In this document: positions 24,457 through 34,182 of the stretch, piece after piece | Layout of the letters: each line of letters opens with the position of its first letter | Position numbering within the stretch: the stretch's first letter is position 1 | From: Serinicoccus sediminis | GTDB taxonomy: Bacteria; Actinomycetota; Actinomycetes; Actinomycetales; Dermatophilaceae | DNA: 64,000 nucleotides | Assembly (NCBI RefSeq): GCF_004153545.1 | Contig: NZ_SDVA01000013.1 | Coordinates: 1 to 64,000, forward strand | Direction of reading: 5' to 3' | The notes under the pieces: model-generated | The model's database searches: none | What the model was told of the DNA's origin: nothing | What the model saw: only the letters and a program-made list of their open reading frames with translations | Translations under genes and position numbers: made by a program

Positions 24457-25922
24457 TCCGGGCGGTGGAGGTCTGGTTCGGGGTCGACGAGCGCTGGGTG
24501 CGCCCGGCCCCCGGCCCCGGCGAGCTGCGCACCGACGTCCGGTGGGCCCTGGTGGCGCTGCTGACGATCGTCGCGTCGCAGGAGCTCACCCGGTCGATCG
24601 GGCTGCTGCAGGACGAGCGCTACGGGCCGGTGTGGCAGTACGCCGGCATCCTCACCCTCTGCGCCATGGTCGTCGTGCGGCGCCGGCTCCCGGTGCTCGT
24701 CACGCTCACGGCGGGCATCCACATGATCGTCATGTCCCTGGTCATGCCCATGACGATGATGCAGCTGCCCACCCAGATGGCCTACTTCCTGCTCATCTTC
24801 TCCGGGATGGCCTGGGCGCGGAACCGGCGGGCGCTCGCCGGCGCGGTGGCCGTCGTGCTCGTGCTGCTGGTCCTGCTCTTCGCCTGGACGTATGCCCTCG
24901 GCTCCGGCATCGAGGACATCCGCCGCAACCTCGGCGAGTCGGACGTCGAGCAGGTGGGGCCGCTGCCGACCGTGCTCGCGGTGGTGCTCTTCTCGGTCCT
25001 CGGCAACACCATCTTCTTCGGCTTCGCCATCGGGCTGGGCCAGGTGGCCTGGCGCGGGGCGATGCGCCAGGCCCAGGTGGAGGAGCAGGCGGCCACCATC
25101 CGGGCCCAGACGGCGCAGCTGACCGACCAGGCGGTGGTGGCCGAGCGGCTGCGGATCGCGCGCGAGCTGCACGACGTCGTCGCCCACCACGTCTCGGTCA
25201 TGGGGGTGCAGGCGGCCGCCGCCCGGCGGGTCATGGAGCGCGACCCCGAGGCCGCGCGCGACTCGCTCACCGCGATCGAGCGGGCCGCCCGCGACGGGGT
25301 GGGCCAGATGCGCGACCTCCTGGGCACGCTGCGGGTCGCCGACGGTGACGCCGGCGCCGGGGCGGGCGCTGCTGCCCAGGAGGGTGCCGACCGGGCACCG
25401 CAGCCGACGCTGGCGACCCTGCCCGACCTCGTCGAGCAGGCCAGCACCCCGCTGTGCCAGGTCACCGGCCAGGTGGTCGAGTCGGCACCGGGCGCGGCCG
25501 GCCGGGTCCCGCCGCCGCTGCAGCTGTCCGCCTACCGGATCGTGCAGGAGGCGCTGGCCAACGTGCGTCGTCACTCCACGGCCCGGACCGCCCGCGCCAC
25601 CGTCCGGGTCGACGAGGACGCCCAGACGGTCGAGGTGGAGGTCGTCGACGACGGGTCCCCCCGGGTCGGCACGTCCGGCACCGGGCTCGGGCTGCAGGGG
25701 ATGCGCGAGCGGGCCGCCTACCTGGGTGGTGGGGTCGAGGCGGGGCCCCGGGCCGGCGGCCAGGGCTGGCGGGTGCGGGTGTGGCTGCCGCTGGACGGGC
25801 GTCGCCCGGTCCCCGCGGGCACCGCTGCCACCGGCACCGCCGCCTCCGGGGGCACCGCCGCCCAGGCAGGCAACGCCGACCGCACCGCCCCCGTCGACAC
25901 CTCCGCGGGGATGCCCCGGTGA
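24453..25922 (+). CDS. Sensor histidine kinase (NarL-system, HisKA_3)
   Basis: This encodes 489 residues. Four to five membrane helices occupy about 30-200, with no large outside sensor domain. The dimerisation/phosphoacceptor domain has ERLRIARELHDVVAHHVSVM with H240 as the phosphorylated His. A HATPase part follows (YRIVQEALANVRRHS, then GTGLGLQGMRERA). The tail is Ala/Thr/Gly-rich and looks disordered. It pairs with the response regulator whose GTG overlaps its stop. An ABC exporter follows, a common arrangement in drug- or envelope-stress systems. Confidence 0.9.
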   Translation: MIRAVEVWFGVDERWVRPAPGPGELRTDVRWALVALLTIVASQELTRSIGLLQDERYGPVWQYAGILTLCAMVVVRRRLPVLVTLTAGIHMIVMSLVMPMTMMQLPTQMAYFLLIFSGMAWARNRRALAGAVAVVLVLLVLLFAWTYALGSGIEDIRRNLGESDVEQVGPLPTVLAVVLFSVLGNTIFFGFAIGLGQVAWRGAMRQAQVEEQAATIRAQTAQLTDQAVVAERLRIARELHDVVAHHVSVMGVQAAAARRVMERDPEAARDSLTAIERAARDGVGQMRDLLGTLRVADGDAGAGAGAAAQEGADRAPQPTLATLPDLVEQASTPLCQVTGQVVESAPGAAGRVPPPLQLSAYRIVQEALANVRRHSTARTARATVRVDEDAQTVEVEVVDDGSPRVGTSGTGLGLQGMRERAAYLGGGVEAGPRAGGQGWRVRVWLPLDGRRPVPAGTAATGTAASGGTAAQAGNADRTAPVDTSAGMPR

Positions 25923-26614
25923 CCGGCACCCGGCTGCGGGTCCTGCTCGTCGACGACCAGCCGCTGCTCCTGCAGGGCTTCTCGATGATCCTGTCCACCG
26001 AGCCCGACGTCGAGGTGGTCGGCCGGGCCGGCAACGGACTGGAGGCCATCGCGTCGGTGGCCGCCCAGCGGCCGGACGTCGTGCTCATGGACGTGCAGAT
26101 GCCGGTGCTGGACGGCATCGAGGCGACGCGGCGCATCGTGGCCGAGCACCCGCAGGTCAAGGTCGTCATCCTCACCACCTTCGACCGCGACGACTACCTC
26201 TTCGACGCGCTGGAGGCGGGCGCCAGCGGCTTCCTGCTCAAGAACGCCGAGGCGGACGACCTCGTCGACGCCGTGCGGGCGGCGGCCGACGGTCACGCCC
26301 TGCTCGCTCCCGAGGTGACGATGCGGGTCATCGACCGGATGACCACCGGCCCGCGTGCCGACGGCACCGGGGCCGCGCCCGACCCGGCGACGGCGCTCCC
26401 GCAGCTCACCGACCGCGAGCGCGAGGTGCTGCGGATGATGGCCCGCGGGTTGTCCAACGCCGAGATCGCGGCCGAGGCCTTCGTCAGCGAGGCCACCGTG
26501 AAGACCCACGTGTCGAACGTCCTGGCCAAGCTGCTCGTCCGGGACCGGGTGCAGGCCGTCGTCGCCGCCTACGAGGCCGGCCTGGTCCGGCCCGGGGAGT
26601 CGTCTCCGTCCTGA
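25919..26614 (+). CDS. NarL/FixJ-type response regulator
   Basis: This encodes 231 residues. The receiver domain has LLVDDQPLLLQGF with acidic pocket residues and phosphoacceptor D58 in VVLMDVQMPV, the Thr in ILTTFDR and the Lys in FLLKNA. A Gly/Ala-rich linker leads to a LuxR-type helix-turn-helix (LTDREREVLRMMARGLSNAEIA..SEATVKTHVSNVLAKL). It is translated by overlap with the kinase gene and probably controls the ABC genes just downstream. Confidence 0.92.
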   Translation: MTGTRLRVLLVDDQPLLLQGFSMILSTEPDVEVVGRAGNGLEAIASVAAQRPDVVLMDVQMPVLDGIEATRRIVAEHPQVKVVILTTFDRDDYLFDALEAGASGFLLKNAEADDLVDAVRAAADGHALLAPEVTMRVIDRMTTGPRADGTGAAPDPATALPQLTDREREVLRMMARGLSNAEIAAEAFVSEATVKTHVSNVLAKLLVRDRVQAVVAAYEAGLVRPGESSPS

Positions 26615-26666
26615 GGAGGAGCCCAGGATCGGCGGCGCGACCGATCCCCGGCGCCGCGGCGCGGAC

Positions 26667-26672
26667 TAGCGT
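26667..26672 (+). promoter_or_regulatory. Possible -10 box (TAGCGT) of ABC exporter
   Basis: A TANNNT hexamer lies in the gap after the response regulator. It would give a leader of about 48 bases, which ends in AAAGGGGAG before GTG 26727. Confidence 0.4.
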
Positions 26673-26726
26673 GAGCGGCATACCAGCCGCTGCCCCACCG
26701 GGTCGCGGCCGACGAAAGGGGAGCAC

Positions 26727-27608
26727 GTGCTGGAGCTGGACGGACTGAGCCGGAGGTATGGCGACCACCTCGCCGTGGACGAGGTGAGCTTCACCGTCCC
26801 CGCCGGCCGGATGGTGGGCTTCGTCGGCGGCAACGGCGCCGGCAAGACCACGACGATGCGGATGATCATGGGCGTGCTGGCCCCCAGCGCCGGTCAGGTG
26901 CGGTGGGACGGCGAGCCGGTCACCCGGGCCGACCGGGTGCGCTTCGGCTACATGCCCGAGGAGCGCGGCCTCTACCCCAAGCAGCCGGTCCTGGCCCAGC
27001 TCACCTACCTCGGGCAGCTGCACGGCATGACGCAGTCGAGCGCCCGGCAGCGCTCCGAGGAGCTGCTCACCCGGTTCGGGCTCGGCGAGCGGCTCACCAG
27101 CAAGGTGGAGACCCTCTCGCTGGGCAACCAGCAGCGCGCCCAGATCATCGCCTCGGTGCTCGGCGAGCCCAAGATGCTCGTGCTGGACGAGCCGTTCAGC
27201 GGCCTCGACCCCGCGGCCGTGGACCAGATGAGCGAGCTCCTGCGCGAGCACACCGCCGCCGGCACCCCGGTCCTCTTCTCCTCACACCAGCTCGACCTCG
27301 TCGACCGGCTCTGCGACTCCATCGTGGTCCTGCACGGGGGCCGGGTCGTGGCCGAGGGCACCTCGGAGGGCCTGCGGGCCAGCGCCCCGCTGCGCTACCG
27401 CCTCGTCATGACCGGCGACACCGGGTGGGTGCGCGGCAGCACCGGGGTCGACGTCATCGACCTGGACGGGCCCACCGCGCTCGTGCAGCCCGAGGACGAG
27501 CAGACCGCCGAGCGGCTGCTCGCCGACGCCGTCGCCCGCGGCGGGGTCCGGGAGTTCAGCCGCATCCGCCCCACCCTGTCCGAGATCTACCGAGAGGTGG
27601 CCGCATGA
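26727..27608 (+). CDS. ABC exporter ATP-binding protein (NatA type)
   Basis: This encodes 293 residues. Walker A is GGNGAGKTT near residue 37, the signature is LSLGNQQRAQ, Walker B is MLVLDEPFSGLDP, and the H-loop is SSHQLD. The C-terminal extension (DTGWVRGSTGVDVIDLDG..FSRIRPTLSEIYREV) is typical of the DUF4162 tail of NatA-like exporters. The ATG of the permease overlaps its end. It is probably under control of the upstream two-component system. Confidence 0.9.
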   Translation: MLELDGLSRRYGDHLAVDEVSFTVPAGRMVGFVGGNGAGKTTTMRMIMGVLAPSAGQVRWDGEPVTRADRVRFGYMPEERGLYPKQPVLAQLTYLGQLHGMTQSSARQRSEELLTRFGLGERLTSKVETLSLGNQQRAQIIASVLGEPKMLVLDEPFSGLDPAAVDQMSELLREHTAAGTPVLFSSHQLDLVDRLCDSIVVLHGGRVVAEGTSEGLRASAPLRYRLVMTGDTGWVRGSTGVDVIDLDGPTALVQPEDEQTAERLLADAVARGGVREFSRIRPTLSEIYREVAA

Positions 27609-28786
27609 GCACCCGCGCCCCCTGGACCCTGGTCGCCGCCCGCGAGATCCAGGTCAAGCTCACCGACAAGAACTTCCTCATCGGCACCGGGCTCACCATC
27701 TTGCTGCTGCTGGCCGTGCTGGTCGTGCCCAGCTTCCTCGGGTCGTCGTCGGCCGACTACGACGTCGCGGTGACCGACGACCGCGGGGCCGCCGTCGTGG
27801 GGGAGGTCGACGCCACCCTGCGGGAGCAGGACGAGGAGAGCTCGGCGACCGCGGTGCGGGTGGCCGACCGGGACGCCGCGGAGACCGCGGTCCTGGAAGG
27901 TGACGTGGACGCCGGCCTGGTCGCCGGCGACGACCGGTGGGAGCTGCTCTCCGACGGGCCCGACCTGGGCGAGCTGCAGCCGCTGCTCACCGAGCAGGTG
28001 CGGGCCGACGCGCTCGCCGACAACGCCCGCACGGCCGGCACGACGGTCGAGGAGCTCACCGCCGGCGCCGAGGTCGGGGTCGTCGACGTCGCCGAGCAGG
28101 AGGGCGGTATGCCGCCGGTGCTCGCCTACGTGCTGGGCTTCGCCTTCGCGGCGCTGTTCTACTTCGCCGCCATCATGTTCGGGATGCAGATCGCCAACAG
28201 CGTGGTGGAGGAGAAGCAGTCCCGGATCATCGAGATCCTGGCCGCCAAGATCCCCACCCGCCAGCTGCTGCTGGGCAAAGTCCTGGGCAACACCGTCCTC
28301 GCCTTCGGCCAGCTCGCGCTCATCGCCGCGGTCAGCCTCGTCGGGATGACCTTCGTCGACCTCGACGTCGCGCTGCCGGGCATCGCCGGGGCCATCGCGT
28401 GGTACCTCCCGTTCTTCCTGCTGGGCTTCCTGGCCCTGGCCTGCGTCTGGGCGGCCGCCGGGGCGCTGGCCTCGCGGACCGAGGACCTGCAGCAGACGAC
28501 GATGCCGCTCACGATGGTCCTCGTCGTGCTCTTCATCGTCGGGATCAACCTCGACGGCGTCGCCCGGCAGGTCTTCTCCTTCGTCCCCGTGGCCTCGACG
28601 CTGGTCATGCCCATGCGCATCCTCGAGGGCGACACGCAGCTGTGGGAGCCCGTGCTGGCGCTGGCGCTGGTCGTGGTGTTCTGCGCCCTGACCATCGTCC
28701 TGGGGTCGCGGCTCTACGAGCGGGCCCTGCTGCACACCTCGGGCAGCCTGTCGTGGCGCAAGGCCATGCAGCTGTCGAAGGACTGA
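27605..28786 (+). CDS. ABC exporter permease (NatB type)
   Basis: This encodes 393 residues. One N-terminal helix (about 24-44) is followed by an external region of some 130 residues. Five C-terminal membrane helices follow, with VVEEKQSRIIEILAAKIPTRQLLLGKVLG in the first cytoplasmic loop, the ABC2_membrane_3 pattern. NatAB-like exporters move Na+, peptides or drugs; the substrate is not evident here. Confidence 0.88.
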   Translation: MSTRAPWTLVAAREIQVKLTDKNFLIGTGLTILLLLAVLVVPSFLGSSSADYDVAVTDDRGAAVVGEVDATLREQDEESSATAVRVADRDAAETAVLEGDVDAGLVAGDDRWELLSDGPDLGELQPLLTEQVRADALADNARTAGTTVEELTAGAEVGVVDVAEQEGGMPPVLAYVLGFAFAALFYFAAIMFGMQIANSVVEEKQSRIIEILAAKIPTRQLLLGKVLGNTVLAFGQLALIAAVSLVGMTFVDLDVALPGIAGAIAWYLPFFLLGFLALACVWAAAGALASRTEDLQQTTMPLTMVLVVLFIVGINLDGVARQVFSFVPVASTLVMPMRILEGDTQLWEPVLALALVVVFCALTIVLGSRLYERALLHTSGSLSWRKAMQLSKD

Positions 28787-28817
28787 GCCTGCGCGGAGCG
28801 GGCGCGGGGCCGGTGGC

Positions 28818-28823
28818 TAGGCT
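28818..28823 (+). promoter_or_regulatory. Leaderless -10 box (TAGGCT) of HAD gene
   Basis: The hexamer ends seven bases before GTG 28831. Confidence 0.6.
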
Positions 28824-28830
28824 GGCCGGC

Positions 28831-29682
28831 GTGAGCGACCCCGACCCGTTCGACCCCGCCTCCGCCTCCGCGTCGCCGCTGCTCGTGGCCCTGGACGTCG
28901 ACGGCACGATCGTCCACCACGACGGCTACCTGGCGCCCCGGGTGCGGGAGGCGGTCCAGGCGCTCGCGGCGCTCCCGCACGTGACCGTGATGATCGCCAC
29001 CGGACGCTCGGTGCTCTCGACGCTGCCGGTCATGGACGAGCTCGGGCTGACCACCCCGGGCCGGCCGGCGGTGTGCTCCAACGGTGCGGTGACGATCAGC
29101 GCGGCCCCGGACGTGGCGGAGGGCTACGAGCTGGTCGACATCGTCACCTTCGACCCGGCCCCGGCCATCGCCCTGGTGCACACCCACCTGCCCTCAGCGC
29201 TCGTCGCGGTGGAGGAGATCGGGGTCGGGTTCAAGGTCAGCACCCCGTTCCCCCCGGGGGAGCTGTGGGGCGAGGAGCGGGTCGTGCCGGTCGAGGAGCT
29301 GAGCGCCCGCCCCGCCACCCGGGTGACCTTCCGCGAGCCGACCCTCAGTTCGACGGACTTCACCGCGCTGGTGGAGCGGATGGGGCTGCACGGGGTGTCC
29401 TACGCCGTGGGCTACAGCGCCTGGCTGGACCTCGCCCCGGAGGGCGTCTCCAAGGCGTCGGCGCTGGAGCTGGTGCGGCGACGGCTCGGCGTCGAGCCGC
29501 ACCGGACGGTCGCCGTCGGCGACCAGCGCAACGACCTCGAGATGCTGCACTGGGCGGCCGTCGGGTATGCCATGGGCCAGGCCCCCGACGAGGTGATCCG
29601 CGTGGCGGACCGCACCACCGGGGCGGTCGAGGAGGACGGTCTGGCCGACGCCCTCGACGAGGTCCTGGCCGAGCTGGCCTGA
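28831..29682 (+). CDS. HAD family hydrolase (Cof/type IIB)
   Basis: This encodes 283 residues. Motif I is LVALDVDGTIV with D22 and D24. Motif II is in MIATGRS. A large cap covers about 85-200. Motifs III/IV are SKASALELV and VAVGDQRNDLEMLHWA. Cof-type enzymes dephosphorylate sugar phosphates, pyridoxal phosphate or flavin precursors. The rRNA methyltransferase gene starts two bases after its stop. Confidence 0.88.
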   Translation: MSDPDPFDPASASASPLLVALDVDGTIVHHDGYLAPRVREAVQALAALPHVTVMIATGRSVLSTLPVMDELGLTTPGRPAVCSNGAVTISAAPDVAEGYELVDIVTFDPAPAIALVHTHLPSALVAVEEIGVGFKVSTPFPPGELWGEERVVPVEELSARPATRVTFREPTLSSTDFTALVERMGLHGVSYAVGYSAWLDLAPEGVSKASALELVRRRLGVEPHRTVAVGDQRNDLEMLHWAAVGYAMGQAPDEVIRVADRTTGAVEEDGLADALDEVLAELA

Positions 29683-29684
29683 CC

Positions 29685-30485
29685 ATGATCGTCACCTCGC
29701 CCGCGAACCCCCGGATCAAGGCGGTCGCCGGCCTCCGCCGACGCCGGGCCCGGGACCTGGAGCGGCGCACCGTCGTGGAGGGCCACGAGGAGCTCAGCCT
29801 GGCGCTCGAGGCGGGGGTCGTCCCCGAGCTGCTGCTCGTCTGCCCCGAGCTCATGGCCGACGGCGTGCTGGAGGACGTGCTGGCCCGGGCCGGCGCGCTG
29901 GGGGTGGAGACGGTGGAGGCCTCGCGGGCGGCCTTCGAGAAGGCGGCCTACCGCGAGGGGCCGGACGGGGTGCTCGCCGTGGTGCCGACCACGCGGCGCC
30001 GGCCCGCCGAGCTCACCCTGCCGCCCGACGCGCTGGTGCTGGTCTGCGAGGGGGTGGAGAAGCCGGGCAACCTCGGCGCCGTGCTGCGGACCGCTGACGC
30101 CGCCGGGGTGGACGCGGTGGTGGCGGCCGACCCGGTGACCGACTGGGGCAACCCCAACACGGTCCGGGCCTCCAAGGGCACCGTCTTCTCGGTGCCGGTC
30201 GCCGCGGACGGCACCGCGGCGACCCTGGACTGGCTGGACGGGCACGGCATACCGCTCGTCGCGGCCACCCCCGACACCGAGCTGCTGCACACGTCGGTGG
30301 ACTACCGCGGCCCGGTCGCGGTCGCCGTCGGCACCGAGAAGACCGGTCTCACCGACCTGGTCCTGGAGCGCGCCGCCCACCGGGTGCGCATCCCCATGGC
30401 CGGCCGCGTCAACTCCCTCAACGTCGCGACGTCGGCCGCGATCATCGTCTACGAGGCGGTCCGGCAGCGGGGTCGAGGTCGATGA
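29685..30485 (+). CDS. TrmH/SpoU family RNA 2'-O-methyltransferase
   Basis: This encodes 266 residues. An N-terminal substrate-binding domain (SPANPRIKAVAGLRRRRAR..VVEG) precedes the SPOUT fold. Motif 1 is KPGNLGAVLRTADAAGVDAVV, motif 2 is VGTEKTGL and motif 3 is IPMAGRVNSLNVATSAAIIVYEA. It methylates a ribose in rRNA or tRNA using S-adenosylmethionine; the target is unknown. It is cotranscribed with the HAD gene. Confidence 0.92.
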   Translation: MIVTSPANPRIKAVAGLRRRRARDLERRTVVEGHEELSLALEAGVVPELLLVCPELMADGVLEDVLARAGALGVETVEASRAAFEKAAYREGPDGVLAVVPTTRRRPAELTLPPDALVLVCEGVEKPGNLGAVLRTADAAGVDAVVAADPVTDWGNPNTVRASKGTVFSVPVAADGTAATLDWLDGHGIPLVAATPDTELLHTSVDYRGPVAVAVGTEKTGLTDLVLERAAHRVRIPMAGRVNSLNVATSAAIIVYEAVRQRGRGR

Positions 30486-30507
30486 CCTCCCCGAAACACG
30501 GGTGTGT

Positions 30508-30513
30508 CACGAT
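30508..30513 (+). promoter_or_regulatory. Possible leaderless -10 box (CACGAT) of VOC gene
   Basis: The hexamer ends seven bases before ATG 30521. The galE gene has the same CACGATGA-type sequence before its start. Confidence 0.4.
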
Positions 30514-30520
30514 GAGCGCC

Positions 30521-31168
30521 ATGCGTATCGACCACGTGAGTTATGCGGCCGGGCCGGAGGGGCTCACGGCCACGGCGGAGCGCCTCGCGGCGCAGCTCGG
30601 GGTCACGCCGCACGACGGCGGGGTCCACCCTCGGTTCGGCACCCGCAACGTCGTCCTCCCGCTCGCGCAGGAGCGCTACGTCGAGGTCGTCGAGGTGCTC
30701 GACCACCCCGCCTCGGACAAGGCGCCGTTCGGCCAGGCCGTGCGCGCCCGTTCTGCCGCCGGCGGGGGCTGGATGGCCTGGGTCGTCGCGGTCGACGACC
30801 TCGGCCCGGTCGAGGAGCGGCTGGGGCGGCCGGCGGTCGAGGGGCACCGTCACACGCCGGAGGGCATCCAGCTGAGGTGGCGTCAGATCGGGGTCAAGAA
30901 CGTCATCGACCACGGCAACCGCCCGTTCTTCGTCCACTGGGACTCCGACGCGGACCACCACCCCTCCCGGCTGGCGGAGTCGGCGACCCGGCTCACCGGC
31001 CTCACCATCGGCGGGGACGTCCCCGAGGTGCGCGAGTGGCTCGGTCTGACCGGCGAGCCGCAGGGGTCCTTCGAGAGCGACATCGAGTTCGGCTTCCTCG
31101 AGGACGACGACTGCCCCTGCCTCGTCGAGGTCTCCTTCGAGACGCCCCAGGGGCCGGTCACCATCTGA
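30521..31168 (+). CDS. VOC/glyoxalase-like protein
   Basis: This encodes 215 residues. It starts MRIDHVSYAAGPEGL and has the glyoxalase-like layout of a beta-alpha-beta-beta-beta unit (GTRNVVLPLAQERYVEVVEVLDH), then RPFFVHWDSDADHH. Metal ligands cannot be placed with confidence. In-frame ATGs at 30482 (overlapping the methyltransferase stop) and 30512 are alternatives; I prefer 30521 because of the -10 box and typical N-termini. It converges on copA. Confidence 0.78.
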   Translation: MRIDHVSYAAGPEGLTATAERLAAQLGVTPHDGGVHPRFGTRNVVLPLAQERYVEVVEVLDHPASDKAPFGQAVRARSAAGGGWMAWVVAVDDLGPVEERLGRPAVEGHRHTPEGIQLRWRQIGVKNVIDHGNRPFFVHWDSDADHHPSRLAESATRLTGLTIGGDVPEVREWLGLTGEPQGSFESDIEFGFLEDDDCPCLVEVSFETPQGPVTI

Positions 31169-31262
31169 GCCTTCGCGGCTCCACCCCCGCGGGCCGACGC
31201 GACGCGCGGCTCAGCCGCGGCCGTCGTCGGTCACCGGCCAGGGTCGGCTGCGACCCGGCGGG

Positions 31263-33476
31263 TCACCCGCGGGTGTAGCCCTTCAGCCGCAGGCTGTTGA
31301 GCACGACCAGCACCGAGCTCATCGCCATCGCGCCGCCGGCGATGACCGGCGTCAGCAGCCCGAAGGCGGCCAGCGGGATGGCCAGGGTGTTGTACCCGAA
31401 CGCCCACACCAGGTTCTGCTTGATGATGCGCAGCGTGTGCCGGGACAGCCCGATCGCGTCGGCCACGGTCTGCACGTCCGGGCGCATGAGCACGATGTCG
31501 GCGGACTCGGCGGCCACGTCGGTGCCCGAGCCCATGGCCATCCCGAGGTCCGCCTGGGCCAGCGCCGCGGCGTCGTTGACGCCGTCGCCGACCATCGCGA
31601 CGACATACCCCTGCTCCTGCAGCGCCCGGACGTGGTCGAACTTGTGCTGCGGCAGCACGCCGGCGGTGACGTGCTCCGGGTCGATCCCCACCTGCTCGGC
31701 GACCGCGGCGGCGGTGCGCTCGTTGTCGCCGGTCAGCAGGTATGGCGTGAGGCCGAGCCCGCGCAGCCGCTCCACGGCCGCGGCGCTGGTCTCCCGCGGG
31801 GTGTCGGCGACGGTGATCGCGGCCCGGGCGGTGCCCTCCCAGCCGACGAGGACGACGGTGCCCTCGGCGCGGGCCAGCGCCTCGTGCAGGACCTCGGGGA
31901 CGACGTCGAAGAGGCTCGGGCGGCCGACCGTCACGACCATGCCGTTGACGTCGGCGCGCACGCCCTCGCCGGGCAGGTTGACGAACTCCTGGGCCGGGGC
32001 GAGGCGCACGCCGCGCTCACGGGCCCCGGCGACGACCGCCTGGGCCACCGGGTGCTCGCTGCCGGCCTCGACGCTGGCGGCCGCCTTGAGGGCGGCGTCG
32101 GCGGGCAGCGACCCGGCGACGCGGACGTCGGTGAGCACCGGGCGCCCGGTGGTCAGGGTGCCGGTCTTGTCGAGCACGACGGTGTCGACGGCCCGGGTGG
32201 ACTCCAGGATCTGGGGGCCCTTGATGAGGATGCCGAGCTGGGCCCCCCGGCCGGTGCCGGTGAGCAGGGCCGTCGGCGTGGCCAGCCCGAGCGCGCACGG
32301 GCAGGCGATGATGAGCACCGCGACGGCGGCCGCCAGGCCATCGGTGAAGGGGTTGCCGGTGGCCAGCCACAGCAGCAGGGTGAGGCCGGCGACGACGAGC
32401 ACCGCCGGCACGAACACCGCGGAGATCCGGTCGGCCAGCCGCTGGACGGGGGCCTTGCCGGTCTGCGCCTGCTCGACGAGCTGGGTGATCCGCGCGAGCG
32501 TCGTCTCGGCGCCGACCCGGCTGGCCCTGACGATGAGCCGGCCGTGGCCGTTGACGGTGGCGCCCGTGACCTGGTCGTCGGGGCCGACCTCGACCGGCAT
32601 GGACTCGCCGGTCACCATGGACGCGTCGATGGTCGACCGGCCGGAGAGGACGACGCCGTCGGTGGCGATCTTCTCGCCGGGACGCACGACGAACCGGTCG
32701 CCGACCACGAGCTCCTCGACCGGCACCCGGTGCTCCGTGGTGGACAGGGCACCGCCCTTGCCGGCGTCCTCGCGCAGGACGGCGACGTCCTTCGCGCCGA
32801 GCTCCAGCAGCGAGGTCAGCGCGGAACGGCCCTGGGCCTTGGCGCGCGCCTCGATGTAGCGCCCGATGAGCAGGAACGCGGTGACCACCGCCACGACCTC
32901 GAAGTACAGGTCGTGGGTGAAGCCGGTGAGCAGCGCGACGACCGACCAGCCCATCGCCGCCGTGGTGCCGACCGACACCAGGGTGTCCATCGTCGAGGCC
33001 CCGTGCCGCGCGTTGATCGCGGCCGCCCGGTGGAACGGCCAGGCCGCCCACAGGTAGACCGGCAGCGTGAGCACCAGCTGCAGCCAGTGCCCGACCGCCC
33101 CCAGGGCCTCCCGCGCCGGCGGCACCATGTGCAGCACCGCGACGACGAGGGCCAGCGCGCTGGCCACGACCATCCGCTGCCGCAGCGAGTCGTGGCCGAC
33201 GACGTCGTGGGTCATCGCCGGTCCCCGCCCCGGCCCGGACGCGCCGTCGGCCAGGGGGGTGGCGCCGTACCCCGTCTTCTCCACGGTCGCGACGATGTCG
33301 GCCACCGACAGCTCGGACGGGAAGGTGACGCTGGCCTTCTCGGTGGCGAGGTTGACGCTGGCCTCGACACCCTCCAGCTTGCCGAGCTTGCGCTCGATGC
33401 GGGCCGAGCAGGAGGCGCACGTCATGCCGGTGATGGCGAGGTCGACGTGCTGGGTGGCGGTCTCGGTGGTGCTCAT
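31263..33476 (-). CDS. copA: Copper-exporting P1B-type ATPase
   Basis: This encodes 737 residues. One N-terminal heavy-metal domain has GMTCASC (C20, C23). Eight membrane helices include the CPC motif in [13 protein letters not shown] near residue 393. The phosphorylation site is DKTGTLTTG near 435, with GDGVNDA and the HP motif in SEHPVA. It pumps Cu(I) out at the cost of ATP. GGAGGAG before the ATG supports this start over a longer frame. It is the last gene of the csoR-copZ-copA operon, 31 bases after copZ. Confidence 0.95.
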   Translation of the reverse strand: MSTTETATQHVDLAITGMTCASCSARIERKLGKLEGVEASVNLATEKASVTFPSELSVADIVATVEKTGYGATPLADGASGPGRGPAMTHDVVGHDSLRQRMVVASALALVVAVLHMVPPAREALGAVGHWLQLVLTLPVYLWAAWPFHRAAAINARHGASTMDTLVSVGTTAAMGWSVVALLTGFTHDLYFEVVAVVTAFLLIGRYIEARAKAQGRSALTSLLELGAKDVAVLREDAGKGGALSTTEHRVPVEELVVGDRFVVRPGEKIATDGVVLSGRSTIDASMVTGESMPVEVGPDDQVTGATVNGHGRLIVRASRVGAETTLARITQLVEQAQTGKAPVQRLADRISAVFVPAVLVVAGLTLLLWLATGNPFTDGLAAAVAVLIIACPCALGLATPTALLTGTGRGAQLGILIKGPQILESTRAVDTVVLDKTGTLTTGRPVLTDVRVAGSLPADAALKAAASVEAGSEHPVAQAVVAGARERGVRLAPAQEFVNLPGEGVRADVNGMVVTVGRPSLFDVVPEVLHEALARAEGTVVLVGWEGTARAAITVADTPRETSAAAVERLRGLGLTPYLLTGDNERTAAAVAEQVGIDPEHVTAGVLPQHKFDHVRALQEQGYVVAMVGDGVNDAAALAQADLGMAMGSGTDVAAESADIVLMRPDVQTVADAIGLSRHTLRIIKQNLVWAFGYNTLAIPLAAFGLLTPVIAGGAMAMSSVLVVLNSLRLKGYTRG

Positions 33477-33507
33477 CGGCTCCTCCTGGAGCGGGGGTGG
33501 GGCAGGG

Positions 33508-33747
33508 TCAGACGCTGGCGGTGTAGCCGGCCTCCTCGACCGCCGACTGGGCGGCCCCGAGGTCGAGGGGGCCGTCGGAGACGACGAACACGTCGGTCTC
33601 GCCGCCCTTGACGAGGTCCTCGACACGGACCTCGAGGACGTTGTCGATCTCCTGGAGCTCCTCGGTGACCGAGGCCACGCAGTGCTCGCAGGTCATGCCG
33701 GAGACGACGACCTTGGTGGTCTGGTTCTGCAGCGGGGTGTCGGTCAT
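33508..33747 (-). CDS. copZ: Copper chaperone (HMA domain)
   Basis: This encodes 79 residues, a single heavy-metal-associated domain with GMTCEHC (C20, C23) that can hold Cu(I). It should pass copper to CopA or CsoR in the cytoplasm. GAGGAG lies upstream of the ATG. It sits between csoR and copA in the same direction. Confidence 0.9.
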   Translation of the reverse strand: MTDTPLQNQTTKVVVSGMTCEHCVASVTEELQEIDNVLEVRVEDLVKGGETDVFVVSDGPLDLGAAQSAVEEAGYTASV

Positions 33748-33809
33748 GGTGCTCTCCTCGGTATGCGGTGCGCCGGCACGCTAGGACGCGCGCCTGGGTG
33801 GGTGCTGGG

Positions 33810-34097
33810 TCAGCTGCGGACGAGCCGGGCGATGGCCGCGGAGGCCTCGCGGACCTTCTCGTCCTTGGCCTCCTCGGACTCCGCGGCGGCGTCGACGACG
33901 CAGTGGCTGATGTGGTCCTCGAGCAGGCCGAGGCTCACCGACTGCAGCGCCTTGGTGGCCGCGCTCACCTGGGTGAGCACGTCGATGCAGTAGGTGTCGT
34001 CCTCGACCATCCGCGCGATGCCGCGGACCTGGCCCTCGATGCGGCGCAGCCGCTTGAGGTAGTCCTCCTTGGACCCGGTGTACCCGTTCACAGCCAT
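33810..34097 (-). CDS. csoR: Copper-sensing repressor CsoR
   Basis: This encodes 95 residues, all helical. The three Cu(I) ligands are present at C37 (TYCIDVL), H62 (DHISHC) and C66. The N-terminal KEDYLKRLRRIEGQVRGI gives the DNA-contacting Arg residues. CsoR binds a GC-rich dyad without copper and leaves when Cu(I) binds. A matching dyad lies 10 bases before its own start, so the operon is autoregulated. Confidence 0.93.
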   Translation of the reverse strand: MAVNGYTGSKEDYLKRLRRIEGQVRGIARMVEDDTYCIDVLTQVSAATKALQSVSLGLLEDHISHCVVDAAAESEEAKDEKVREASAAIARLVRS

Positions 34098-34103
34098 GCC
34101 AAC

Positions 34104-34123
34104 AGCATACCCCCTGAGGGTAT
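34104..34123 (-). promoter_or_regulatory. csoR promoter and CsoR operator
   Basis: The dyad ATACCCCCTGAGGGTAT (34107-34123) overlaps the minus-strand -10 box TATGCT (34104-34109), which ends six bases before the csoR ATG. Binding would block the promoter. Confidence 0.78.
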
Positions 34124-34170
34124 TTCAGAAGCCGGGCCACCTGTGCCATCGTCCCAGGCGTCGCGCGCCG

Positions 34171-34176
34171 TAGGGT
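34171..34176 (+). promoter_or_regulatory. Leaderless -10 box (TAGGGT) of hydrolase gene
   Basis: The hexamer ends six bases before GTG 34183. Confidence 0.55.
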
Positions 34177-34182
34177 CGGAGC

